Part shown: positions 18,490-27,073 of the stretch, in pieces
Layout: every line of letters begins with the position of its first letter
Position numbering within the stretch: the first letter of the stretch is position 1
Assembly: GCA_026184775.1 (NCBI GenBank)
Contig: JANCYW010000014.1
Span: 276,893-340,892, forward strand
DNA from: Cyanidium caldarium
Lineage: Eukaryota > Rhodophyta > Bangiophyceae > Cyanidiales > Cyanidiaceae
Direction: 5' to 3'
Length of the DNA stretch: 64,000 bases
Made by a program: the position numbers and the translations under genes
Notes under the pieces: generated by a model
What the model was told of the DNA's origin: nothing
Databases searched by the model: none
What the model saw: only the letters and a program-made list of their open reading frames with translations

Positions 18490-20598
18490 TTAGTCTTCAA
18501 TCTCTGGGAACAGATACTGCCCAAATACATCCAGGCCACCGCGGCCGCTGCCCTGGTGGGCGCGCACTTCGCGGTCGAAATAGGGCACGCGCAAGAGAGG
18601 CAACGGGGCCGTCTCACCGTCTTTGGCGCCATCTGACGCCAACTGCTGCAGCTTCTCCTGTAGCTGATCGATGCGCTGCTGTTGCACCTGTGCCGTGCGG
18701 GCGGCGAATGCACCCCAGTCGGCATCGGTGGACGGCACCACCTGATTGATGACCAGACGGTACGAGGCGATGTGTTGCCGCTCCAGCGCGTCGGCCAGTC
18801 GCAGCGTCTCGGCCACGTTCAGGTGCGTCGGTCGCGTCACCAGCACCACTTCGCATTGCTCCGGGTCGTGCAGCGTGTCGCGCAACTGCACCAGCTGGGT
18901 GCGGAAACGCTCCAGGCGCTGCGCTGGGGTGCCGGCTGCCGGCTCGCCACCAGTGCCGCCACCAGCGTCCGTCGCGGCTGCCGGGGCGTCGCCGCGGAAT
19001 TGGGTGAAGAAATTGGTCACCCCGTCCAGTTTGGCCTTGAGCCGCAACAATTTGCCGAGCAGGTTGTCCAAAAAGTCCGGAAACGACAGCAGCCGCAGCG
19101 TGTGGCCGGTGGGCGCCGTATCGATCACGATGTGGTCGTACTTCCCCTGCAAGAGTCCGATGACCCGCGCCAGCGCCACCAGCTCGTCGATGCCCGGTGG
19201 CAGCGAGTCGAATACGTTGCTAAAGTCGCCAATATCCAGGTCCATGCCCAACACTTTGGCCGAGCGCAGCGAGTCCACCGTCTGGCGGAACTCATCCAGG
19301 GCGCCCTCGGCATCGATCTCGTACACCGAAAGATTGTCGCCCACGGCGGTGATGTCGCGCAGGTACGGCGAGCCGCTCGATGGCACCGGCGACGGCGCCA
19401 CCCCGAAAATGTCGCCCAGCGAGTGCGCCGGGTCGGTGGACACCACGATGCAGCGACGGCCGGCGCGCGCCAACTGCATGGCCACGGCGGCGGCAGTGGT
19501 GGTCTTGCCGCAGCCGCCTTTGGCCGCGGTGAGCACCACCTTGCGCAGCGGCGGGTCGGAACCTTCCACAAGCGGGGCGATCACCGCCCCGAACGCCTGC
19601 ACGCCGTACGGCGTACTCACGTCCATGTCGAACACCGGCACTTGCATCACCTGCCGGTGCCGCCGCTCGCCCAACGCACTCTGCAGCCAGCGCAGCGACT
19701 GCGCTTGCGACTGGCGCATCGATACCATGTAGGCCGCGCGCGTCGACGGCGACAACACCATGTTGACCACCACCGCGGCCACCGCCAGACGCCGTTTCCG
19801 GGTCAGCTCCGCGATCAAGCGCACCGACTCGGCCACCGCCATGTCGGTGGGCGTGGTCACAATCACAAACTGCGTCTGGGCGCGGTCGCGCAACGTCTCC
19901 GACAGGCGCTGCATACGCTGCTGGAACCGCTCCACGCGTCGCGCCGCACTGTCCCAATCCTTGCCCGACAACGTCGATGCGGCGGCGGTAATCCACCCGC
20001 TGAGGCGCTGTCGCAGCCGCAGCAACTTGCCCAGAAACGAATCCAAAAAGTCCGGAAACGACAGCAGGCGCAGCGTGTGTCCGGTCGGCGCGGTGTCCAT
20101 CACCACGCGGTCGTACTGCTCGGTGAGGTCCAGCACCCGCGCCAGCGCCACAAACTCGTCAGCGCCTGGCGGCACCGTGTCCAGCAGATCCTGCACGTCG
20201 GTCAGCCCGAGCTTGCCCAGATCCACCACATTCTGCGTGGAGATGGTGCGGCGGAACTCCTCCACCGCCTCCGTGGTGTCGATCTCCAGCGCATCCAGGT
20301 TCTCGGACACCGCGCAGATGCGGCCGCGAGGGGAGGCGCCGGCCGTCACCGGCCCGTCGACGCCCTCCTGCAGTGCGCCCGAGCCCAGGTCCACGTCCAG
20401 CGCATCGCCCAGCGAGTGCGCCGGGTCGGTCGATATCACCAGCGTGCGCAGGCCGCTCGCCGCCAGACGATACGCCACCGCCGCCGCCGTGGTGGTCTTG
20501 CCGGTGCCGCCCTTGCCGGTCACCAGACACCAGCGCACCGGGGAGTCGCGCGACAACCACCGGGTCAGCGGTGAGGAAGGGTGTTGGGCGGTGGTGGT

Positions 20599-20633
<35 letters not shown>

Positions 20634-20916
20634 TCACGGCAGCGCCCGAGTTGCGAGAGGAAGGGCTCTCGTCGTCGGCAGTCAAACGGAGGGTGCGCAC
20701 CGAGCGCGGAAGAAAGGGAGTGTGACGGCGGTTGGGCCAAAGTGCTCGTCGACGAGGACGAATGGCCGTCCGCCAGCACGTCGGTCGTGGCGGTTCCGCG
20801 ACCGTGCTGCCATCCCGGCCGCGAAAATGGGGTGAATGGACAGGCGCCAGAAAAGCCGCCATCAAGTGCTGGATAATGCCGTTGCCGCTGGCACTGCCAT
20901 TCTGACTGGCGTTCAT
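18490..20916 (-). CDS. Two-domain ArsA/GET3-type ATPase
   Basis: An 808-residue protein. After an Arg/Pro-rich N-terminus with a poly-Ala/Thr run (a likely organelle transit peptide), two homologous ATPase halves follow. Half 1 has LVTGKGGTGKTTTAAAVAYRL and STDPAHSLGDALDVDLG; half 2 has LTAAKGGCGKTTTAAAVAMQL and STDPAHSLGDIFG. Both carry VMDTAPTGHTLRLLSFPDFLDSFLGKLL-type switch regions. GET3 proteins are single-domain homodimers that insert tail-anchored membrane proteins; bacterial ArsA is a fused double. Here both P-loops keep the signature lysines, so both halves may bind ATP. Plastid targeting is inferred. It could act in tail-anchor insertion or metalloid handling; the sequence does not decide. 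Confidence 0.88.
20590..20640. repeat. GGC/GGT trinucleotide repeat in ArsA-like gene
   Basis: A run of (ggt/ggc)n on the plus strand, encoding the poly-Ala then poly-Thr tract before the first ATPase half on the minus strand. It is a simple repeat expanding in the disordered transit region. Confidence 0.8.
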
Positions 20917-21225
20917 GGCTGGTTACGCGCTTCGCACGCCCGACCACGCACGACGACGCGACCATCACGCGCGAAAGCCGGTGCATCCCTTTCGCGCGAT
21001 ACCCCAGTGCGGACGCACCGTACCATGCCCCGGATACACAGATAGGACTGGACAGCGCAGAAGAGCAAGACGGCTTTCGGATGCGCAGCCTAGTGCAGCA
21101 TTCGACTGTGCGCATCCCATCTCCTGCCACCTCCACATACACGGCGCCATGCAACACTTACAGTATCGCCTCGCCCCCTCCCTCTCACAGAGCGCACGCC
21201 CACACTCTCCTTTACCACAACCTCG
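20917..21225. other. Intergenic region
   Basis: About 309 bases between the ArsA-like start and the uL18m stop. No gene or repeat is recognised. Confidence 0.5.
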
Positions 21226-21750
21226 CTATGCACGATCCCTCTCCCCGGAGGTGCGACTGGCGCCCTTGACCTCGTACACTCGGATCCCGCTCGCGCAGAA
21301 CGCCTCGTAGAAGGCCCTGATCTTGCCGTGGAATCGTCCCGGCCGCTGCCATTGTGCGTGCACAATGCCCACCCGTCGCGCCCGCTCCCCCAACACCTGG
21401 CCGATGCGCCGCGCGCCCTCCACCGACGCGCGACGGTACCCCAGCAGCGGCAGCTCGTGTGTCACCTCGCCCTTCACGACCGGCTTTTGTAGCGTCGACG
21501 CCTCCGCCTCCACCGTGCCGCACTCCTTGTTTACCACTTGCGCCTTGATGTGCTTGCCGCTCAGCGTGAGCACCACCCAGTGCGGCCCGTGCACCCAGTT
21601 GCGCACGCGCGTGCCCAGTCCGCGTCGCCACTCACGACGTGCAACAGAAGCGTAATAGGAAGAAAAGGAACCCGCCACCAGGCTATTGATGGGACGAAGA
21701 TGATACCCGCCGAGTGGTCTACTCCACCGCGCCACCCCCGCCAGGCTCAT
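21226..21750 (-). CDS. Mitochondrial ribosomal protein uL18m
   Basis: A 174-residue protein. The basic Ser-rich N-terminus is presequence-like. The body has TRVRNWVHGPHWVVLTLSGKHIKAQVV, then an Ala/Glu segment, RRIGQVLGERARRVGIVHAQW and GRFHGKIRAFYEAFCASGIRVYEV. The last block is the uL18 C-terminal signature (R-x-G-x-x-H-G-R/K-x-x-x-x-x-E-x-x-R-x-x-G). uL18 binds 5S rRNA in the large subunit central protuberance. The divergence and presequence fit the mitochondrial rather than the plastid or cytosolic form. It is transcribed head to head with the MoaA gene, with start codons only tens of bases apart. Confidence 0.75.
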   Translation of the reverse strand: MSLAGVARWSRPLGGYHLRPINSLVAGSFSSYYASVARREWRRGLGTRVRNWVHGPHWVVLTLSGKHIKAQVVNKECGTVEAEASTLQKPVVKGEVTHELPLLGYRRASVEGARRIGQVLGERARRVGIVHAQWQRPGRFHGKIRAFYEAFCASGIRVYEVKGASRTSGERDRA

Positions 21751-21789
21751 GGCGCGCGCCCTCTCGCCGCACAAGCCGTCGTCGACGAC

Positions 21790-22971
21790 ATGGGGCGTCC
21801 CCGATGGAGAAACCGAAACGCGGACGGACGGACGGCGATCGCGCCTCTCTCGGCGCCCGGTGAGACGCTCGGCCTGCATCTTCGCCTCGTAACGGCCATG
21901 CGATGGCTGCGAGACGGGTTCGGCAGGGTGCACACCTACTTGAGAATATCCCTCACGGACAAATGCAACCTGAGGTGTCGGTACTGTATGCCGGAGGCGG
22001 GTGTACCGAACCCGACGCCCAACGCCGCGCTGCTGACGCCGTCCGAGCTGGGCGGTCTGGCGCGCTACCTGGTGCAGGAGCGCGGAGTGCGCAAGTTGCG
22101 GCTCACTGGCGGTGAACCGCTGTTGCGGCACGATTTGTTGGAGGTGCTGCGGGCGCTGCGCTCGGTGACTGGGCGGGAGCAGCGCGCTGCCAGCGGGCTG
22201 CACGCGTTCGGGCTGACCACCAACGCGGTCCACCTGGAGCGGTATCTGCCGGCGCTGGTGGCCAGCGGGTTGGACGCGGTGAATATATCGTTGGACACGT
22301 TGCGTGCAGACCGCTTTACGGCGCTGACGCGGCGCGATGGACAGGCGCACCTGCCGCGGGTGCTGCGGGCGGTGGATGCGGCCGTCGATGCCGGTCTGCG
22401 CGTGCGGGTGAACTGTGTGGTGATGCGCGGCCGCAACGACGACGAACTGGAGACGTTCTGCGAATACTTTGCGCAGGCGCCCGCGCGCGGACTATCGGAG
22501 ATGGTGGATGCGGTGCGATTTATCGAGTACATGCCGTTCGAGGGCAACGAGTGGCACCAGGGCAAGATGGTATCGTACGCGGAGATGCGCCAGCGGCTGC
22601 AGCCGCGGCTGCTGCGCGACACCGCCGAGCCGGACCGACACGACACCACCAAGTACTGGCGGTATCGGACGCGGGACGGTACGGAGGTGCCACTGCGGGT
22701 GGGCTTTATCACTTCGATGAGCGAGCACTTTTGCGCCGGCTGCAATCGCCTCCGCATCACCGCCAACGGTCACTTGCGGCCGTGCCTTTTCGGACGACAC
22801 GAAGTCGATCTACGGCCGTTTGTACAGCGGGATGACTGGGAGGCGTGCGGTGCGGCCATCGATGCGGCGCTGCTGCGCAAGGCGTTCGCCCTGGGCGGCG
22901 CCTCGTCCGCCCTGAACGACTTGCCACAGCGTATGGCGCACGACCGGCCCATGACCGCCATCGGGGGGTAA
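21790..22971 (+). CDS. CNX2: GTP 3',8-cyclase MoaA/CNX2 (molybdenum cofactor step 1)
   Basis: A 393-residue radical SAM enzyme that converts GTP to (8S)-3',8-cyclo-7,8-dihydroGTP in mitochondria. The SAM cluster motif CNLRCRYC gives C59, C63 and C66. LTGGEPLLRHDL follows. The second [4Fe-4S] site is HFCAGCNRLRITANGHLRPCLFG. The C-terminus ends in Gly-Gly (MTAIGG), essential in this family. The Met at 21790 gives a basic presequence, as expected for CNX2; the internal Met at 21898 is the other candidate and starts exactly at the catalytic domain. No fusion to MoaC is seen. Confidence 0.93.
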   Translation: MGRPRWRNRNADGRTAIAPLSAPGETLGLHLRLVTAMRWLRDGFGRVHTYLRISLTDKCNLRCRYCMPEAGVPNPTPNAALLTPSELGGLARYLVQERGVRKLRLTGGEPLLRHDLLEVLRALRSVTGREQRAASGLHAFGLTTNAVHLERYLPALVASGLDAVNISLDTLRADRFTALTRRDGQAHLPRVLRAVDAAVDAGLRVRVNCVVMRGRNDDELETFCEYFAQAPARGLSEMVDAVRFIEYMPFEGNEWHQGKMVSYAEMRQRLQPRLLRDTAEPDRHDTTKYWRYRTRDGTEVPLRVGFITSMSEHFCAGCNRLRITANGHLRPCLFGRHEVDLRPFVQRDDWEACGAAIDAALLRKAFALGGASSALNDLPQRMAHDRPMTAIGG

Positions 22972-23072
22972 GCGTGCGTGCGTGCGTGCGTTTCTGTGTG
23001 GAAAAGGGTAGACACGGCGTCGACTGCCGACATGACCGGATCGCCCAACAATCTCCTCTCGTCGGCTTCGGC

Positions 23073-23843
23073 TTACTCGTCCTTGCCGCGCACTTGCCGC
23101 GTGCCGCTCACGCGACCGGTGCGTCGCGCCGCGATCAGACCGACCTTTTGGCCGGGCACGCTCCAGCGAGAGACGGTGGTCGGGTGGCCCACGTGCTGGT
23201 GGTTACCGCCGCCGTGCGGGTGATCCACCGGGTTCATGGCCACACCGCGCACGCGCGGCCACTCGTTGCGCTTCGCCTTGTACTTGTGGTAGGCACGACC
23301 GGCCTTGAGCATCGGTTTGGCGGTGCGGCCACCGCCGGCGGCGACGCCCACGGTGGCGCGGCAGGCGCTCGGCACCAGCCGCCGCGCCCCGCTCGGCAAC
23401 CGCACTCGCGTCTTGCCGTTCTCCAGGTGATTCACCACCACCGCGTACATGCCAGAGGTGCGGGCCAGCGTGCCCCGGTCGCCCTGCTTGCACTCCAGGT
23501 TGCACACGATGGTGCCCTCGGGCATGGACGACAGCGGCAGCGTGTTGCCCACCGCTAGCACCGCCTTCTTCCCGCAGTACACCGCCATGCCAGTGTACAT
23601 ACCCTCGACGGCTAACATGCGCTCCACGCGCTTCTTGTAGCGGTACGGATCTTGGAACTTGACCAGGGCCACCGGGGCGCCGCGCCCGGGATCGTGCTCG
23701 ATGGCGGTCACCAGCCCGCGGATGTACCCGTTGCGCTCGGCGTAGTCTACGGGCCGCAGCTTCACCGCTCCCTTTCGTTTGGCGGTGTGCGCCTTGAACA
23801 CACCGCCAGCGCCCTTGCGCTGTCCGCGGATGACGCGACCCAT
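23073..23843 (-). CDS. RPL8: Cytosolic ribosomal protein uL2 (RPL8)
   Basis: A 256-residue protein starting [20 protein letters not shown], the exact eukaryotic uL2 start. It contains [39 protein letters not shown], and [20 protein letters not shown]. The last block carries the peptidyl-transferase-centre histidine loop. uL2 is essential for subunit joining and peptide bond formation. Length and sequence are ordinary; no intron is present, unlike in many eukaryotes. The start is fixed by family alignment. Confidence 0.97.
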   Translation of the reverse strand: MGRVIRGQRKGAGGVFKAHTAKRKGAVKLRPVDYAERNGYIRGLVTAIEHDPGRGAPVALVKFQDPYRYKKRVERMLAVEGMYTGMAVYCGKKAVLAVGNTLPLSSMPEGTIVCNLECKQGDRGTLARTSGMYAVVVNHLENGKTRVRLPSGARRLVPSACRATVGVAAGGGRTAKPMLKAGRAYHKYKAKRNEWPRVRGVAMNPVDHPHGGGNHQHVGHPTTVSRWSVPGQKVGLIAARRTGRVSGTRQVRGKDE

Positions 23844-24119
23844 AGCGGGGAGGGGAGTCGATGGAGGAGGCGGATGCGGAACAGGGGGTGCGCTCGAGCG
23901 GTGCGCGCGGAGGGACGCAGAGCGGCGAAGAGGTGCAGCCCGCCGCGCGGGTCGGCGCGTCGAAGAATCCGATATGCGTCAAGACTATACAATCCAGAAC
24001 AAGCATGGCCGATCTTTCCCTGTGCGGGTTCCCTGCGCGCGAGTTGGTCTCCGCGTCGCGCGTAGCACACTTGCCCCTGGTTTGCGCTCCAGCTCTTGCC
24101 GGACGCCCATTCACCTGAA

Positions 24120-25799
24120 ATGTTTGTGAGACCGGTGGGGTCTTTCGGGGCTTCACCGATTGCAACGACATTACGCCCGATATGCCGATTCCCCGTTAAG
24201 CACGCCCGTCGGAAACGCGGGACGCGAGCGGTCCGCCTCCGCATGGAAGGGAGCGACGACGACGACCTGCCCGAGTGGGTCAAAGAGCTGCCGCACATGA
24301 AAGAGCCCAACGTGCCCACCGAACCCCTGCTGCAACCGAAAGCGCCACCGCTGGAGTTTTACTTGGGCCTGCGGGATATCATGGCGCGCAGCGACGACCC
24401 CAAAGATCGTCAGATGGCGGCCGAGCATCCGCTCATGCCCAAGATCGACCAGTACGTGGCCGAGCAGGCGTACCGGGCGGCTTGCGGCGATCCCAACGCG
24501 CGCCCCATCACGCCTATGCCCGAGGCGGAGGTGCAAAAGGTTATCGACGAGCACGCAGTGTACTATAACGCCCTCTTCGATAAGATCATGGGTATGGGCA
24601 AGGACACCGGCAACGGAGTCACGCTGCGGACCGACGGCGTCGACTTTAGCCAACCGCCGCCGCAAGCGCCCGAGCCGACCGACGAGGAGGTGGAGCAGCT
24701 GCTGCGCGAGTACCGCGGCGTGCCCACCGACAAGATCTTCCCGGGGTACGCGTATGCGCGCGACCACCCCAATGTGCAGCCGCCGCCGCTGGAGTTTGAC
24801 ATGCACGACATCCGCCGGTCGGACCCGTACTTGGCAGCTGTGCCGGACGAGATCGCCTACCACATACTGGAGAAAGTAGCCCGGAGGGTCGGGCCGGTGC
24901 GCAAGTGGGCCGTTAATGACACGCGCGGTCCGCGGTATTGCGGCTCAGTGTACTTTACCGACCCGATGTTTACCGACGGGTATGTGCCGTCACAAGGCAC
25001 CAAGGAAGAGTTTGGCGGGCAGACCACGTTCCGCGCGCCCACCTGGGAGGAGCAGATCGAGCTCAGCGGCGGTATGGTGCTGGGCGAGGAGCGCATTCGG
25101 GCGGCGTGCGAGTGGACGCGCCGCTACTATCCGGATTTCGGCCGCGAGGACGGCGCGGCCACCGCCGACCCCCTGGGCAGCAGTCGCTGGTTCTTTGAGA
25201 CGCTGCGCGACTGCCAACCGCGCTGTGGGTCGATATTTTTGCATTTCGGATGCGGTGACGGCCGCTGGGTGTATGCCGCCATCGCCGCGTTCGATTTCCT
25301 GCTCGGACGCGGCATTGTGGATGTGCCGCAGGATCAGATCGAGTCGACTGAGGCCGATCGCCTCGTGGCCGCCATCCGACCCATCGGCGAGCGCATCGAC
25401 AAGGAGACCGGCGCCAAGGCCGCGGAGCTTTCTGCCGAGTTTCAGCGGCGGGCACGCGTCGCCACCCCGACCGACAAGTACCGGAATATGGCTGCGAACC
25501 CGTTGGCGGGCGAAAAACAGCAGGAAGAGGAGGAGACGCCGCGCCGCTTTCACACCGACAAGGGCGACTCCATCAAAATCACGCCGGTGATGTTCGAATC
25601 GAACGGGCTGATGTTGTTCGACGCCGACATTTTGTTGTGTCAGTCGCTTGACGACATCGATTTCGCCCGCGTCCGCATCGGCTGCAAACTGATCTGCCGC
25701 AACAACCGATACGGCGCGGAAGCCGCCCGCTCCACCCGGCGCATCGCTCGGTACGTCTACTTTCGCATCGACGAGACGTATCCGCGGGAAGACGCCTAG
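24120..25799 (+). CDS. Unrecognised 559-residue protein, probably plastid-targeted
   Basis: The first 45 residues (MFVRPVGSFGASPIATTLRPICRFPVKHARRK...) are basic with Ser/Thr and a Phe near the N-terminus, like red-algal transit peptides. An acidic start (MEGSDDDDLPEWVKELP) follows. The body is hydrophilic with no membrane segment. It includes PPLEFYLGLRDIMARSDDPKDRQM, a linker rich in Pro and Glu, WEEQIELSGGMVLGEERIRAACEWTRRYYPDFG, and a C-terminal beta-rich part (VRIGCKLICRNNRYGAEAARSTRR). I cannot name a family. Codon use and GC match the neighbours, so it is a native gene. The last third has an acidic EKQQEEEE patch. Confidence 0.75.
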   Translation: MFVRPVGSFGASPIATTLRPICRFPVKHARRKRGTRAVRLRMEGSDDDDLPEWVKELPHMKEPNVPTEPLLQPKAPPLEFYLGLRDIMARSDDPKDRQMAAEHPLMPKIDQYVAEQAYRAACGDPNARPITPMPEAEVQKVIDEHAVYYNALFDKIMGMGKDTGNGVTLRTDGVDFSQPPPQAPEPTDEEVEQLLREYRGVPTDKIFPGYAYARDHPNVQPPPLEFDMHDIRRSDPYLAAVPDEIAYHILEKVARRVGPVRKWAVNDTRGPRYCGSVYFTDPMFTDGYVPSQGTKEEFGGQTTFRAPTWEEQIELSGGMVLGEERIRAACEWTRRYYPDFGREDGAATADPLGSSRWFFETLRDCQPRCGSIFLHFGCGDGRWVYAAIAAFDFLLGRGIVDVPQDQIESTEADRLVAAIRPIGERIDKETGAKAAELSAEFQRRARVATPTDKYRNMAANPLAGEKQQEEEETPRRFHTDKGDSIKITPVMFESNGLMLFDADILLCQSLDDIDFARVRIGCKLICRNNRYGAEAARSTRRIARYVYFRIDETYPREDA

Positions 25800-25840
25800 C
25801 GGCGAGATGCGGTCGTCGGCGCCCGGTCACCTGTCTCCGT

Positions 25841-26446
25841 CTACCACAAGAATCGGCGCGTACCGCTGCGGCTGTCGGTGGCGCTGCGCTGCCCGATACT
25901 AAAGTCGCCGCTCTCCGACAGCACCGCCACCAAAAACGGTAGCGGCACCGGGTGGGAGAACTGGTAGCCGTCGCCGCCCACACGAGTCATCTCCTCGATC
26001 TCCGTTCGCAGCAGCTGCGCGCGTTTGCGGTCCGGTGAGCGTCGTTTGCGCACCGGACTGGACGCGCCGCTGGATGAAGTGTCCGCCCAGCTCGCGCTGT
26101 GACCACTGTGCAGCAGTCGCCAGCTGCAGGCGCTGTTGCCGGTCAACTCGTCGCCCGCGTCCGTCTCCCGAGAGCCCCGACGCGGTCGGCGCCGCCGCAC
26201 CCAATTGAGTCGCAGCAGCGCCAAGAAACGTCGCCAACCTCTGCGCCATCGTCCTCTCGCCCGAACGCCCTCCTCTGCCGGCCGTTTGGACAGGGTACTG
26301 TCCGCCTCGGCCGAGCTGCTCACCGCACCGTCGACCGGCGGCTGTAACCACAGCTGTCGATCCCGCTCGAACGCCGCAGCTCCGCGAGTTGGCTCCGCGA
26401 CGCTTGCCGGAAGCGGTTCGGAAAAGTTGTCGGCCGTCGATGCCAT
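25841..26446 (-). CDS. Hypothetical protein
   Basis: A 201-residue frame starting MASTADNFSEPLPASV. The middle has WRRGWRRFLALLRLNWVRRRRPRRG, a basic amphipathic or nuclear-localisation-like stretch. The C-terminal third (KRAQLLRTEIEEMTRVGGDGYQFSHPVPLPFLVAVLSESGDFSIG) looks folded. I recognise no family. It lies tail to tail with the preceding 559-residue gene, 41 bases apart. A shadow of high GC cannot be fully excluded. Confidence 0.4.
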   Translation of the reverse strand: MASTADNFSEPLPASVAEPTRGAAAFERDRQLWLQPPVDGAVSSSAEADSTLSKRPAEEGVRARGRWRRGWRRFLALLRLNWVRRRRPRRGSRETDAGDELTGNSACSWRLLHSGHSASWADTSSSGASSPVRKRRSPDRKRAQLLRTEIEEMTRVGGDGYQFSHPVPLPFLVAVLSESGDFSIGQRSATDSRSGTRRFLW

Positions 26447-27073
26447 GCCGCCGCCGCCGCCGCCGCCTCCCCAACAGGCAATCACTCGCGCGGGTGCTGG
26501 GAGGTTCCCCGACGAGGTGAACCGAGCGCCGGTTTCCGAACGCGCTGCGCGAGGGTAACGTCAGAGCAACGTGCAGTGCCGGTCATCGGTCACCCAAGCA
26601 GGCACCTGGTGGTCATGCCGCAATAGGTGGCACCCCCGCACACCTCTCGTCGCGACCCGCGTCAGCGACGCTATAGAAAGCGTCCTCAACGCGCTGGAGC
26701 GAAACGGTGCCCGGGCCATCGGCGATCTTTTCTGCGGTGCGTGCGTGCGTGCGCGCGTGCGTGTCCGCGACGACGGCGATTTCGGACCGTCGAAAATGCG
26801 CAGCGGCGGGCCGGAGAGCGCACGAGAGATGATGGAAGCGGTGACGAGGAAGCGGTTGGGTGCGTGTGGTGAAAGAGGTGGGCGTTCGTGTGTGTGTGTG
26901 TGTGTGTGCCAATGATGGTTGGCGTGCAGTTTACAGGAGCCGTGTGGATGCACTCTCGAGGGATGCTGCCCGACGAGCGACGCGCTGCTGGGGCGGCAGG
27001 CGCGGCATCAACGCGCAAACGCACCGAATGCCATACGGCACATCGACGATACGCATACACCCCGCTTCCACCA
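26447..27073. other. Gap with GT/GCGT microsatellites
   Basis: About 627 bases. It holds a GTGC run near 26738-26765 and a GT run near 26888-26907. One small minus-strand frame is listed separately as a candidate gene. Confidence 0.5.
26561..26719 (-). CDS. Candidate small protein, mitochondrial presequence-like
   Basis: Fifty-two residues starting MARAPFRSSALRTLSIASLTRVATRGVR..., with Arg, Ser and Ala and no acidic residue, like a mitochondrial presequence. The short His/Trp-containing tail is HLLRHDHQVPAWVTDDRHC. Small inner-membrane subunits can look like this, but length is the only other support and I recognise no family. It could be chance. Confidence 0.25.
   Translation of the reverse strand: MARAPFRSSALRTLSIASLTRVATRGVRGCHLLRHDHQVPAWVTDDRHCTLL

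Noticed and set aside
18682-20574. 630-codon plus-strand frame opposite the two-domain ATPase
   Set aside because: Antisense shadow of a certain gene; rich in His, Arg and Gln without domain order.
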